From: Alentia gelatinosa
Taxonomy: Eukaryota; Annelida; Polychaeta; Phyllodocida; Polynoidae
Reading direction: 5' to 3'
Length of the DNA: 64,000 bases
Assembly (NCBI GenBank): GCA_950022655.1
Contig: OX465579.1
Coordinates: 74,039,193-74,103,192 of the forward strand
Each line of letters starts with the position of its first letter. The first letter of the stretch is position 1. Shown in pieces: positions 12,390-25,342 of the stretch. Made by a program: the position numbers and the translations under genes. The notes beneath the pieces are model-generated. The model did not search any database. It saw nothing but the letters and a program-made list of their open reading frames with translations, and was not told where the DNA came from.

Positions 12390-13043
12390 CTTGTTTCCAT
12401 TGACCAAGGGAAACGATACCGACTATTTGACTTCCCCTAAAATCTCTCGGTGGTGGCTACTGACTGCGCTTCGGTATCAACTAATTGATGAGGGTTAAGT
12501 GTAAATGCCATTTTCCATTTACGACGAGAACGGCGCCAATTTTTGTTGTTTATTCTAAAAGTCTAAATTACCGGTGAAAGTGCCCCATATACTTTGATTT
12601 TACTGCATTTCACATGTCCTCACCGATGGAATCAAAGCCTTTCGATTCTGTCAGTCGTTGACCAAGTCAATTGCCATTGGACAAGATGATCGGTGACCAT
12701 ATCAATGTTGGGATGTTTCCTTTCACCGCGTCAATGTTCCCAGATAATCAAATGTACACCATTGGTGAATATTCGGCCAAAGAAAAATTGCCTTATGTCT
12801 TATTTCTACTGCATTGTAAGACTTTATACCGATTCAATTTTCCTACTAAACACCTTGAGGATCGCTGATCAAAGTATCTGTGAGGAAGTCAGTCATAACA
12901 CGATCTTCAGAATAATCAATCACTACTTTACATGGTCGTGAACTCGTTTCCATTCACCGATTTTTGCATCGGTGCTCCTGAATAATTGGTTTGTGGTTTC
13001 AAGCTGCAGATCGGTGCGGAATAATGGGCCAATGGAAACAGGC
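12390..13043. mobile_element. 654-bp TIR element, family 2
   Basis: TGTTTCCATTGACC at the left end is mirrored by GGGCCAATGGAAACAGG at the right. Internal phrases (CTCGGTGGTGGCTA, GATTCTGTCAGTCGTTG, TTTCCATTCACCGAT) recur in the same order in the element at 32,393-32,706. The small ORFs inside are not shared, so it is non-autonomous. Confidence 0.7.
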
Positions 13044-13528
13044 CTTATATATCAGGCGCTGTCCGGCCGTTCAGTCCCCCGTGTGCTTGTTACTATGCGG
13101 AAATATGCGCAACCTGACAGCCATACCTGGGTCAGCCGGACACTGGAGTAATGTGCAGTTTTCATAAAAGAAATCTCCATCAACTAACTATACATGCCAA
13201 CTTTAATTGCGGCATAGCAGGAAGTTTGAAATATACATCAAGCTATAGTGGCAGGTTTCAAACATCAGTTGATCTTTATACATGTATTTGCTTCTCACTC
13301 TGTCTCTGGACTTTCGGTTCGCATTGATCATTGCTGAGAAAGTGTGAGGTTCTATAGAAGCAAGCGATGTGCCTCTCGTTCCAAGTCTTTCGTGTTTATA
13401 TTGGTAATTCCAATGAAAGAACATTATTTTGAATAGAACGTTATTTGAAATCTCAAGTTTACCTAAAATGAATTTAATTAATTAAAAAAAACGTTGGATG
13501 TACTCTTTGGGTTCTATTTCTATTACCA

Positions 13529-13780
13529 GGCCCGGTGGCTAAGTGGTAGGGGTGTTTGCCTCGAGCATGGGAGGTTGTGGGTTCAAATCCTGGCTGGGAC
13601 ATACCAAAGACTTAGATAAAAATGGGGCCCACTGCCCATTCGGCTTAACACCCGCCATTAGGATGAGGAGTGGGGGTCTAGGGCCCGAGTGGAAGAACGG
13701 CTGTATAGCCGATTTCCGTGATTGTGTAACACAATATTCCTCTAATAGAAATTTCCTGACTGACTCGTGTCACCTTAGCA
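13529..13780 (+). mobile_element. tRNA-derived SINE
   Basis: The head (13,529-13,600) folds as a tRNA-like unit: 6 of 7 acceptor pairs between GGCCCGG and CTGGGAC, an A box (TGGCTAAGTGG), a 5-bp anticodon stem and a B box (GGTTCAAATCC). The loop lacks U33, so it is not a functional tRNA. The next part (AAGACTTAGATAAAAATGGG onwards, with a GCCATTAGGATGAGGAG block) recalls the central domain of the MetaSINE type known from molluscs and other animals. That comparison is from memory. Transcription would be by RNA polymerase III. The 3' end is unclear. Confidence 0.75.
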
Positions 13781-13910
13781 TTAGCTTAGGCATATATTTT
13801 ACTTTAACTGCATTGATAACACTAATAACCTGAGGCAGTTAAAACATCCGACCACATATTGGCTCCCTGTTTTGTGCGAAATATAAATATCTGTGATGAC
13901 GTCAGTCACG

Positions 13911-14365
13911 TATAGGAATAGAGGGAAACTATGTTCCGGTGAAAGGAAGTCAAAGTTACGAGGTAAGGCTTGGAAAGATTACTGCCCAAGGCCTTGGCCG
14001 CGGGCAGTAATTTTTCCAAGCCTTACCAAGTAATTTTGACTTCCTTTCACTGGTTCTTGGTTTCCCTATTCCTATATACCTTCAAATGTGGTTTAATAAC
14101 GATAATTAGCGTTATTTGCTCATCCACCATCAAACCTGAAGCCAGATCCAACCTTATCGAGTAACTTGACACTTTATGTTTACTCCCCACTGCGCTTTTC
14201 ATATGAATTTTGTAAGAAACAATCTGATTGGTCTAAATGTCAACCTTGGGTAGTATACGGCAACATTGGGTAGTATACGGCAACCTTGGGTAGTATCCAT
14301 AAGTTACTCCACCCCCCAGAACGTGGTGTAAGCATAGAGTGTACAGCTATAGGTATATAGGAATA
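13911..14365. mobile_element. Hairpin-bearing interspersed element, copy 1
   Basis: Contains a near-perfect inverted repeat (arms about 13,938-13,987 and 14,002-14,053) around a CCAAGGCCTTGG centre. A further TIR pair is formed by TATTCCTATATACCT near 14,068-14,082 and AGGTATATAGGAATA at 14,351-14,365, and three 20-bp units (CAACCTTGGGTAGTATACGG) lie at 14,241-14,297. It is about 98% identical by eye to 29,172-29,617. The extra TATAGGAATA at 13,911 may be the intact left end. No protein is credible; it is probably a non-autonomous DNA element. Confidence 0.85.
14241..14297. repeat. Three 20-bp tandem units inside element copy 1
   Basis: CAACCTTGGGTAGTATACGG repeats three times with one substitution in the second unit and a changed end in the third. 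The array is conserved in copy 2 (29,493-29,550), so it belongs to the element. Confidence 0.9.
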
Positions 14366-14837
14366 ACTGGGATGTACTTCTGGCCAGATACTGTTACATA
14401 TGAGGCTACAGAAAGGAGTTTACATGAAAACAATAATTACAACTGAGAAACAATAATACCTAATTACAACGTGTTTTTAGATGATAAACCCCAAATGACA
14501 TTATTCTAATACTGTGATCTTTCGTTTCTGTAAGATCATCTTGGGAGAGGTGAAGCAACGCTATATCTAATTTTAAATGGTTATGGTGAGATTGCACACG
14601 TGCATTAAAACCAGTCATAAGACTGAGCACGACCCAGTATATATAAAAGTTATTTTTTTTAAACCACTGTCCATCAATACCCAGAAGGGATAGCGATAGA
14701 AATTTAGACCTAATGAAATAGCTCTGTTACAAAAAGTAAATATTGGAGACTTATCGGGAGGGTCCATATCGTAGACAAAAGTTTAGACATACCACTTCAC
14801 CACGTTTATTTTTCAGGCAATAAAAGCTCTGTTCCAA

Positions 14838-15109
14838 GTCAAACTAAAAAATATTGATTTGAGACCCTTAAACCTAATCGAAAAATCACGATTACCCACT
14901 GCCATTTCAATATGTTGAAATGTCACAGAGGCCGTACGGTACAGTATCTTTATCAGGGCAAAATCGTAGACCCCCACTTGTAATCGGAATCTAATCGCAG
15001 AGAGGTGGTCAACTGCCCGATGAGAGGTGACCTTCCGACGTGATTTGGATTTTTTACTGGGATGTACATCGTAGGGCATATTGGAGTGTAGGGGTTCAAT
15101 GGACGCCGG
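14838..15109. repeat. Dispersed repeat, copy A
   Basis: Same repeat as 41,736-42,047: an identical order of conserved blocks with divergent sequence between, including the 19-mer GGTGACCTTCCGACGTGAT. An 88-residue minus-strand frame lies over most of it but is not shared with copy B, so it is not treated as a gene. The divergence suggests an old interspersed element. Confidence 0.7.
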
Positions 15110-18100
15110 TTCTTAGGCTCATGATTTTAGCCACCTATCTTACATCACAAGACATGCCTCCACACAAGAGGTTTGCTCTCCTTGGCCCTACTTTACTTCA
15201 TCTTTAGACCATGTCTCACTTCTACAAACCCATATCAAGATGCACTAGGGATCAGATGGAGACGTCTCCCATATGCCGGAGACACACCAAGCGAGTCAAG
15301 GCAGCGATCTCTGGAATCGCCAACACAAAATGGCGTGTATGTGAGATACTATGTATGTATATATGATAGAGGAAACCTAAAAGTTGTAATTCACAAGGTG
15401 AAGCCGCATGAATTACGTACGATTCAAACGAGAGGGGATCGAGCTCTGAATCTAAACTTGAAATTGTCTCACCCTTCACATTGATTCACTTTTGTAATCC
15501 TCCAGTTTTTCTTAGATGCTCAATGGGCGTTAGATATGAGTTCCCAATGTTAAATCTATGGGGGGAAAATACTAGTGGTGAGATAAAGGTTCCATAAAGG
15601 TTATTTCCGGTGGGTTTTGAACCTGTAATCATTGTGGCCCGTTTCTGCTAGGAAAGATGTGGGAGTGGTTTAATACTGACCCATACAATTCTAACGTAGA
15701 TACTAGACCCATGCAATTTTTATGTAGACTTTGCAATATGCAAGTAATAGACAGACAAACAGAGACGAGGAGAGGTAGTTAAAAATTGGTTTGCAACTTG
15801 TCTTTAATATGTCACTGAACTGAGAATCTAATTTGTTTACATCTCATTCGGTTTTTCATCAGGTATGTAATTACCATCTCTTTTGTTGCACTTAATCTAA
15901 TCATATACAGGAGACCTTTTTCTGAACGTGTGAGGGATTACCTCTAAGTGTTGTGAAAAGATTGATGAGCGGTGATAAGGTCATCGTTTACCAACTTTAC
16001 CAACATCGCCGACAAAACTAGGAAAGTAATTAATCACAATCTTGCCGATCAGAACCATGTAATTCTCGCTCATTAAAGCAACACATGACATCCTTACAAT
16101 GGATAAAAATGGCACCTTAGTGGAAATCTGTAGTTGGAGGAGGTTCCTTTAAGAAACAATTGACTTCACATCCAGTCGTGAAGATACCAAAGAACGGTTT
16201 GGATTTAGAACCGAATTTTTATAGTTTTAATAGGGTTTAGATTAGATTAACACGGGTGATCCATGTACTTCAGATTCAACAAAGTTCAGATAGCATTTTA
16301 TACATGCTTCATGATCATCCTCTAGATGTTGTTCTAAGTGTGATTATTCTATAATTTTATATGGTGTCAAATAACCTTAGAGCCAGTACAATTAATTGCC
16401 AACGGCTGCGGAATTATATGCTTGTTTCGCAGCAATTGTCTTAGCATATTTTGGTCCAATTCGCTTATACATAACCTCGGAATACTATGTTCAATGGCCG
16501 AGAAATTACCAGTCCCGGGCTCCGTCATACTGAACTCGGGGCTGACTGGTTTCAGACACAAGTGGCCGTTTGCTCGGAGAGGTTGACGCGTAGTAATATC
16601 CGAGTATATTGCGTAGAGTCAGCTCCGAGGAGCATACAACTAGTCTATATTGTATTTATTATTCACCTTTTCCCGACAGATGCGATATTAGTTCGTTTTA
16701 GTTATGCACTATTTTTCCGTACGCACTACTTCTTCCGTATGCGCACCCCGTTGACATATTTGTATTCTCTGGGTATGGTGATACACACTCCTTCTGTGTT
16801 TCCTATGGACATTTTGTATGCGGTGGATGATAAAGGACAGGAAAGGTAGTAGCTGGGTGGAAGGCTGGCCAATGTGCTTTCTCACATAATAGGCCAGGTA
16901 ACAAACACCATCTTTCTAGTGCATTGTGGGATGTAACTTGGCTGGTTCCCTGTCATGCAGAAAAGGTTTATATTACGCTGTTTCCTACACTATCATTGTA
17001 ACAAGTGTCTATAGATGTGTCCCACTAGTTTAGACTGTTTGGATATGAAGATCTTCGGATCTTATAAGTTCAATACATGTAATACATATGAATCTCTTTC
17101 TTGCCTCTTTCAGAAGACTATACTTTGTGTTTTCCCCGTAGCTATGTTATTTATGCACACTAGCAATGGTTATGAATAGACTCACCATATACGGCATATA
17201 GTTATCCGGTTATGATGGCTGCCATTTTGCCCCCACACACAACAAAATACAATATGGCAGGGGTAGTTAGCAATTGATTATAATAGCACTTGTCCCCCTT
17301 GCTGGATGGCTTCGCGTACTAGGTAGCTTACGAGTAGTGCAGGTACAGTGCATTGTAGTGCAGGATGTAGGGTCATGGCCAATAAAGGAGGACCAGCTAA
17401 ATCTTTTTGCATAAATTTAGCTGGTTCCCCCTTCCACTGCAAATGACCAGGGAACTCGTGTAAGTCCATGATCATTTTAAATCGTGCGTTACTTGACCCA
17501 TTATTCATTGCCCAGGGCAGAGAACCATGTTCAGGTAGCAGCTCGAACATCAACAGCAGACCTGACTCAGTAAAGGGCAATTTTCCACTGGGTGGCGAGG
17601 TCGCTTTGCAGCTAGTGGCGTTTGTTACTGTTTTGCTACAAGTGTAGTGATTGGTTCTAGGACCTTCCCCACCGACATCACTCAAACCACTCAGACCCTC
17701 CCCACACGGACCCCTATAAACCAAGCAACTAAAAGTCTGTCTGTGGTGGCCACTCCTGCACTGGCCGCCAGAGCTACACTATGTTAGCTCGCGTTGGGTA
17801 TCTGTGGCACCTTGACCCATTACCTGTAAGTGCCTGTTGCTCTCCCAGCACATGTTTCGTATGACCTGGACGTAGGCTTGGAGAATGTGATATATCTCAC
17901 TACTGAAACCATTTTATCATATTCTTATTTCCGGAGTCGGAGTCAGAATCGCAATCAGGAGTGAGGGCATCAGTGTTGGTGCAGGACCATAGGTACTGTA
18001 GCGAGAGCATGGTAACCAGATGGGTGCGGACGGTTGTGCGGAATAGTGGTGTGGTAGACTTTATTATAAATTTGGTGGGCTGTGAATATTTCCTGATGAG

Positions 18101-18219
18101 AAAGAAACTACCTTGGTCCGAGAATGAGAATCGAGGACACGACCTGGGTTGAACCATACCAACCTCCTAATTGGAACAGAGTGGAGGCAGAGATTGTGGC
18201 TATTAATCCTAGTTCACTC
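15110..18219. other. Spacer, nothing recognised
   Basis: Includes a 148-residue minus-strand frame at 17,278-17,724 and a 120-residue frame at 16,487, neither recognisable. A small hairpin (CCAGCTAAAT/ATTTAGCTGG) lies at about 17,393-17,425. Confidence 0.4.
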
Positions 18220-18745
18220 CGTGCACGTTGACGTCAAATAAGTAGTGAGGCCGTAGTGTGTGCTTTACTTCTAGTGCATCTCACCTGTACATACCGATTT
18301 CATTTTCTCGCTAAAAGCTTTACTAGGATCATCGATGAAATCGAGGCGTTTTGATTGTGTTGGTACGTGAGGAAATCAGTGTAGTGGTTGCCTCATTCCA
18401 TAATATTTGCCAAAATAATGTTGAACATGATTCATTTCTATTCACCGATCTGCCATCTGTATAGTCACATAATATCGCACCACCGACCGACTTTTGAGGC
18501 CATCAACGAAATCAAACTGGGTTCAATTATTCGATGATGGTGACGAAAAATATCCAAGTTTATCAGGTGCTTTGCATGTTGAATTATCAGTGCACAAGGA
18601 AAACATAATCGGTCGTCAGGTGGAAACAGATTGTGTACTTTGGGATCAACGATTATTAGCACAAATAAATTCTAAAGGATGACAGCCGACCGACTTTTGT
18701 ACAAGGTGCACATAATCGGTAGTTTTCTTCGGCAGGTGGAAACGC
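18220..18745. repeat. Fragmented relatives of TIR family 2
   Basis: CACCACCGACCGACTTTTG near 18,480 and CCGACCGACTTTTG near 18,687 are the reverse complement of a family 2 core motif. TTCTATTCACCGATCTGCC near 18,436 and a GGCAGGTGGAAACGC end near 18,735 also belong to the family. The arrangement suggests two or more broken, nested copies. Confidence 0.5.
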
Positions 18746-21391
18746 AATATAAAGGCTCAATATTATAGTATCATCACCAGATAAGACCAGAAAGCGACGT
18801 GCGAAAACCAGAAGGCGTCCTCTTTTCCAATTAGACCATGTATCCGCCGGTTTTGCAAGGTGGTCAGGGGAGATGCCAAATTCAGATTTTGTTGTTTTCA
18901 GAGGAAAAGATTTTTTTTTTTTAAATGGTGAAAAAAAGCAGATAAATCCTTTCCTTGCCAGACAGCTGCCCGGTTTTATGCTCAATCCCTATGCAAATGA
19001 ACAAGGGCTGCATAAAACATTTCAGACTTGATTGCAGTTCCTTCTAAAGCGTCAGCAAAGTAGGGAATGGTTTTCTGTGATCAAGGTTCAACGTTTCCTT
19101 GGCGTTCATTCACACTTTTCTGGGTGTTTGTTAAAATTGATGCAGTGCATATTTATAGTGCATTTTATTCTTTTTCTCTCCCGGGGCTCCCCTGACATTT
19201 CCTAAGCGAGCTCCTAGTATTTCTTATCCGTTGCCGTAGCGTTTTTCTAAGGTTTTAATTCATTGTTTTCCTTTGTATTTTTCTGTATGCTTCTTTGTAT
19301 TTTCCTGTAGTGTTGCCATGAACAGTAATTTAAATGGATGATGGGTTTTTTTATAACTATGTTATTAATCATGTTTAAATATAGATTACTCCTTTGGTCA
19401 GTATTTTTCCGCGACCTATCTTTGAAACTGGACACCTTACAGAGTTTTATTCTTTAATTTCCCTCAGCACTTCCCTTTTTTCTGTTAGTAGTCTCTTGCT
19501 GCTTTCCTGCCGCGTTCTTCCTTCCTATCGTACTCTGTGCTTATTTGTGATTTGTTGCAGGTTTGTGTGATGAAGGGGAGTCGTCCGCGCCACATTGATT
19601 TTAAGGATGGACGCACCACGGCCCGACTACGCATGCGTCGGCGCTTGCGTTCTGATGGAGAGACGCGCAGAATGTTTATTTTATGTCTGTTTTATGACGG
19701 ACCCAACGGCCGAGTGTGACACGGGGAAAGTGAGAAATGCCGACCCGGCCCCGCCAAATGAAGTGATGGGGCCGAGGCAAGTTAGGCAAGGTGGTAAACC
19801 TCTCTCACTTCATGTGATTCTGCTGTCCCGTGTCCGAATGTGTTCACGAGTGATGAGCGAATTTTGCGCGAGACTCAAATCACTTTGTCAGAAATATCCT
19901 TGCTCCGACCCTGAACTGCCCCTGTCTCCCAACTTACACTGTCTACGGGATTTTTGAGGCAGAAAAATGCTGGAATACTAAGTAACGAGACCTGTTTGAG
20001 TTCAGCAGGACCTCGGAGAATATTTTTGTGGTGAACGATAGGCAAATATATATCAGATTGATAGCAACAACAATCAGCCATAAATATTTCCGCAAGGATA
20101 TGTTGGGTTTTTCCGAGAGCTGGCTAATTAGCACCTTATTTGATGGATGATTAAGAATATACGTGAGTGTAGAGCCTATCATAGTAGTATGATGAACCTG
20201 ATAATCACTACGGAAATTTGATACACTTTGAAATTATGAATGAAGATTACGAGAGGCTCTGATGGCTAAATGAGATTCAGATTCAAATATAATAATCTAA
20301 TTTACCATCAGAACTCACTGTCATAAAGGATTTGCATACTAAAAACATGGAAAAATAATTAACTATATCATGATTTAAGTATACATCGAATTTCCACCAT
20401 GCTGTAGCATTATGGCATTATCTGGAAGAACTTATGTCTTGCAATAAACCTTTTATTACAATAGACCTTTTATCAATCGTATAGGTGGATTATGAATGCA
20501 ATAATGACGGGTTTTGTGTTCGAGTTGCTGTAATCTCTTCGTAGTTGACGACGTAATATCCTCGCATTCGCTCATTATTGTGTAAATATTTACATATGAC
20601 ATAATATAATTCATACAAGAAAGGCATTTTCCAACAGCATTTTACTAGCATGTTGCTCACATCTATCAAAGAATAAAACATATTGTTATATTTCTTAAAG
20701 TAGATACTTCTATATGGCTAGAGGATGTCAGGACAGTTGTATTTCACGAAGAGGGTATGTTTACTGCAGAAGACATGTAGAGTTCAGAGCATCTATTATC
20801 ATATATACCGGTGCACGAATGTCCCATTTATACGCACTAGCAGTATAAATTCTACTCTCCGCGATCTTCGAACGCGGTGAGTATTTCTGACCAATCTTTG
20901 AACAGATTCCGTTCGGTCACACTAACCTTTTCTTTATATATTTTGATTAACCTTACAACATAAAATAGATTCGTTTTATGTAAGGTGTATAGAGGCAGCA
21001 ATCTCAGCCGTTAAGGTGATATTTTGATAATTATCTAACATAACATAAACACATAAAATGCAGGCACGTAAATCCAGAACCTCCATAGACTGCTGCATCA
21101 TAAATGTCTTGAATAATTTGCTCGAATGATTCAGGATCTAATATTGCTTTATTTTATCATGAGTGAAGGCAATTTACCCCAGAATTTTGCTGTTTCAAGG
21201 AAACCTAATAGTTTAGCTCTCATCCATATGTAATTGCTATGTTCACCAATCTGTTGAGTATCTCCAAAAAATTACTACAATGTTAGCCTACAACATACCG
21301 CAGTTTCGTTTCTATATCCTTTCAATGTTTAGGTATTTAATTATAGAACGAAAATGTATCCCATACTGGGACTACTTGTCAATTAGTAGAA
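18746..21391. other. Spacer with a GC-richer patch at about 19,570-19,950
   Basis: The patch follows an acceptor-like TTTGTTGCAG (about 19,560) and is CpG-rich, but no frame is convincing and no donor is obvious. The rest is AT-rich. Confidence 0.35.
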
Positions 21392-21540
21392 TATCTTAAA
21401 TACCTAAACCTGATGAAGGATCTTTTATGAATCCGAAACGTTGTTATCTAATATAAGCAAATAAATACCATCCTGAACTTTTACTTCATTTCTCTGTCTT
21501 GAGTTGTGTCTTCTCTACAAACCAACTATCTTAAATACCT
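21392..21540 (+). mobile_element. 121-bp insertion with perfect 14-bp target duplication and hammerhead-like core
   Basis: TATCTTAAATACCT occurs at 21,392-21,405 and again at 21,527-21,540, bracketing 121 bp. The insert begins five bases before CTGATGA (21,410-21,416). A GGAT/ATCC stem and then GAAAC (21,435-21,439) follow. CTGATGA-stem-GAAAC is the catalytic core of hammerhead ribozymes, known from Penelope-like retroelement termini and retrozymes. The upstream half of stem I seems cut off by the insertion boundary and no clear cleavage triplet is seen, so this copy is probably a 5'-truncated fossil. Confidence 0.65.
21410..21439 (+). ncRNA. Hammerhead-ribozyme-like catalytic core, probably inactive
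   Basis: The two conserved core strands are CUGAUGA and GAAAC, joined by a 4-bp stem II with a 9-nt loop. The 14 bases just upstream (21,396-21,409) are perfectly complementary to 21,327-21,340, but that pairing puts A instead of U before the cleavage base, so a canonical active fold is not achieved. Confidence 0.4.
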
Positions 21541-22149
21541 TTTGAGATATACACGTATACAGCAAGAACAGTTCTTTAAGGGAAAATATGCAGTTTACAA
21601 TACGCAAAAAGATGGCGAACCTACTGGCGCCACCTCTTGTCAGCCCATGTCAATGCACCCCGAATCCTTCCCGCTCTCAAAGCCATACAACGTCACAGAC
21701 GAGCAGACGACAATGGAACTACGGCTTCCGTCAGTCGCCAACAACAGGAGGAGAGGTCGGGTGTTGGCGTACTGTGCCGGCATTATTTGAGTATGCCCGG
21801 ATCGGCTCCTATTCACACCATACCCCGTGTTTACTCCTTGCGGCCCTGTCTCACTGTGCCTTGTTTTGTCCCGGACAGGAAAGCCACAGGGGGTGATGCG
21901 ATTATTTCCGTTACCTATTCAGACGGCGGAAAATCCACAGGATGTAATTGCTCATTGGTGGTGCCAAATTTTGTCCACGATCCCCGCATCTTGCGATGTT
22001 CTTAAAGTTGCGCCGGTCGGCAATGTAAATCATTATGTCAATATGTGTGACGCCTTCGTAGTATAATAAACTTTTATCCTCCAATGACGTCTCATCATTT
22101 AAGTATGAAATATCCGGTACTGTTATGCATATGTAATCTTCTGTTTTAG
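21541..22149. other. CpG-richer segment upstream of candidate exon
   Basis: Three + frames are open over long stretches at once (about 79-122 residues each), typical of GC-rich noncoding DNA. It could be leader or promoter sequence for the candidate exon at 22,150, but nothing proves this. Confidence 0.35.
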
Positions 22150-22265
22150 GTCAACCCGGAGGTAAAAATCAGAATTCGTGCTGAAGGTCAGGCATTGTCT
22201 CCACGTTTCTCAACAATGAAGGGTCATCGGGAACTCACACAGCAGTCAGAACGTGAAGACTCAGG
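22150..22265 (+). other. Candidate coding exon of an unidentified gene
   Basis: The block starts after an acceptor (CTTCTGTTTTAG, AG at 22,148-22,149) and ends at a near-consensus donor (CAGG/GTAAGTTCC, GT at 22,266). Exactly one frame is open: 38 codons from the first base plus two leftover bases, rich in charged residues (for example VNPEVKIRIRAEG at the start and QQSEREDSG at the end). The other two frames have stops. I do not recognise the peptide. The next candidate exon at 25,343 starts with the one base needed to finish the split codon. Chance remains a serious alternative. Confidence 0.35.
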
Positions 22266-25200
22266 GTAAGTTCCATAATCATGACGCTGTTTCGTTATAA
22301 TACATGTTTAATTGATCTACCAATGGAAGGAGTTTGGACTACCAAAAAAAAATAACTAATTCCAAAGCAATTCTCCTGCTTATATAGTATTGCATAATTT
22401 AGTAGAATAGATACATTGACATTTTTCAAATATATTTGATCAAATAGCTTTAAGTATATAACTGGTCGACCAAAGTCGAGACATTGAAAACTTAGATAGG
22501 TTATAGAATACTTGTAAGGGCCGAGCCCTTTCAGCCATCTTCATTTATGTTACAAAATAAAAGGAATCCTGGGATTAAAATACATTAGCCGATATCTTTA
22601 CCTACCTATCTAAAGAACTATTTTTCTGGTCGGATCCGCTTGGAGTTTCTCCCGCACATTGAGAGAGAGTGAACCAGTCTGGGATTGGAGTCTGAAGAAC
22701 CACGAGAGTAAGAATCTCGGGGAGAGGAAAATTCGAACCTGCTTTGCTCTTTTATTGGTTTACATTCAGATGTGCTTGTTCTTTTATGACATATTTCTAG
22801 CCATGCTGAAAACATAATTTAAAACTGTAGTTTCCCGATCCCCTTTCTCTGAGATCAGCTCTGAGACAAAGACTTAATGCTGGTTCTAGGCGTATCCGTA
22901 TGGGAACGCCAATGATCAGTTCATGTATCTGTGTCATACGAAATGATAGCTCATTCATCCGCCTAGCATGGCATCTGATCGCGCTATAGGAGGGGGGTGA
23001 CAACCTTTTAAAATGTATTTTCCCTGGGCTGTGCTTTGTGAGTCCTAGTACCAATTATAACCGTCAAGGGAATACCAGAGACTCAGACTGCCACGGGGAA
23101 TCAGCCTGTGGTATGGCAAATTTTCAACAGATTGCGTGTTCATTAGATTGGCCGCAACCTCTGTTTCAACAGTGTAGTTTTGGTGGCCAGTTTACATATT
23201 CATATGCTCTAGCGATGAAGTTGATAGCAGAAACATAAAAACATTATTGAATTCAACATATGGTTTAGCAAATCTGTCAGGACTGGGTAAGTAGGCAGTT
23301 CCTGAAAATTATAGATACAACATAGATTTTCATATCTTTGGAACCACCTGTGCGATCTTCAGAGGTGAAGACAGGTTCTATGGGAATATATACGCACTGA
23401 AAGCAAAAGCTAATGGCTTGCTAAAGGTACTGGAAAATTTCTACAATCCCGAGTACCTGTCACTGCTGCAAAACATGGAGAATAAACCGTTTGCAAACAC
23501 CATTAGGTACAATTGGTGCCTCATTACCATGTATTCGGGTATGCTAGTTCTGTGCAAATATCGGGATGTAAAATATATCAGAATATCCATAGTTTCTCAA
23601 ATGCTCGTCAAAAAGATATAATATATAGCAACTTGACATTGATTTAACTATTTGTAGACTTGGATATTCAGGTGTGCTCAAGGCCTTGTTTGGCAAGACC
23701 ACGGTAAAGATAATTCAAACATAAATGATGTACTGCCTGAGTCAATCGAATTATGTGTAAGGACTTGCAGTTTAGTTATTCCTTTGCCTTGCTTTTTTCA
23801 TGTGGTAGTTTGCACTGTCTATGGTCTTACCCATAACGGTCGAACACAAGACATTGAGTCGAATGTTGCATTATTTCAGCCTAAATTCAACAAACATTGA
23901 CATATATGACGTTTATTGAATAAATGCTTAATGTTAGCCATCATGTCCTGGTTGTTGCTTTCGTTCGGTGATTCATCTCAGTCGGGGCTCGCATCAACCA
24001 TTGATAGCCACGTGGATCAGAATTTGACAACGTGAGATTGGGAACTTCTTCTGTCATCAGTATGCGTCCGGGTGCGTGTTTTCCCAGCAGGACAACGACG
24101 TTTACCCAGCCTTGTAGGGTTAGGTAGGTAATCAGCCCCCTCCACGCAACGGCCATAAGCGTCGCTACCCTCATCCGCTAGATGGCGTAGCACAGACATG
24201 ACAAACACATAAAGCTGGCCGCTGATTGGCCGCCCATTGTGCTACCGTTTGATTCATGGTGCCTTCGCTGCTGCCGATACAAGCACCTTTCTCTCGGGCG
24301 GCACGCAATTTGTGGACGACAAATCGCTCTGTTATCGCCCATGTTGACGTTATTCCCTGCAGCAACGACTGGCGTCAGGCAAGGATGGCAAACAGATTCC
24401 AATTGCACTGATTTAAGTCCTGTTGCAGAATCAGCATGGATAGATAACAGGAGATAGGGGTATTATCGCTCAATCGTTAGCCTGGTGCTGCCTCAATTGG
24501 AGACCTATAGAAAGCCGTTATGATTTCTATCTAGGTATTCTGTGGTTAAGGCAAGACAGGTTTAAAGTCTCATTTCTATGTGGGAGAGAGCTACGGAGTT
24601 ACAGGTTAACAAATCAATTAGTTTTAGATCTGACATCAAATTGAAGGACAATTAGGGAATACCGATGCCTATACGATATAAGATATTGAGAAATCGTTCC
24701 AAAGCAGGGTATTACTGTCTGAGGTCTGTCACATGAGATGCTGGTTTCTACCGAAGGAAAGAAATGGAGGATCGTCTTTTCCAATTTAGTATCGAAGGGT
24801 TTCTTGTGTAAAATTCAGGTTGTTTAAAACGAAGCAAAATCTCTTGAGGTCTGAGGGAAACAGATGGCTGCTTCCCAGCAAAGTACTTCCCTGGTATTCT
24901 ATTTGATAGGCTTTTTTCGCCCGACCCATTATTTCCCATTGAGTCCAATTAAATGTTCTGTATCTGTCTTTTTTCCCCTTTAGCTATCTCTCAGACATCT
25001 CCATATTTGCTCTTTTTCTGGCCGATATGGCTCACATGCATTTTCGCGCTTTCTCTCTCTTTCCCACCATCAATTTCTATGTCACTCCTTCTCTCTATCC
25101 CCAACATCCCCAGGTCTGTGCTCATGCATTGTAAAATATGTCTGCCCCTAATGCGTACGCCACCTTACACCCTGCCAGAATACACTTGGGCGAGAGAGGT

Positions 25201-25342
25201 TTATATGAAGTACAACTCAATTGTTTGTGCTTGCATTTTGAAAGATGATGAGCAAAAGTGTCATGATTAAGGGAAATAAGGAGATTTTCCGTTGATTAGT
25301 CTGAAGTATTAGTTTGGGCTGATGAATTTTACACTATTGTAG
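22266..25342. other. Interval between candidate exons, nothing recognised
   Basis: Short frames only. If the two candidate exons are real this would be intron. Confidence 0.35.

Noticed and set aside
13529..13600. Functional tRNA gene
   Set aside because: The anticodon loop lacks U33, the D stem pairs poorly, and SINE-like sequence continues downstream.
13970..14164. 64-residue frame almost identical to one at 29,223-29,417
   Set aside because: The conservation comes from the whole repeat being about 98% identical. The frame runs through a hairpin arm, and there is no sign of selection on the protein.
17278..17724. 148-residue minus-strand frame
   Set aside because: No recognisable domain, no splice context and no homologous pattern; its length is possible by chance in a 64-kb window.
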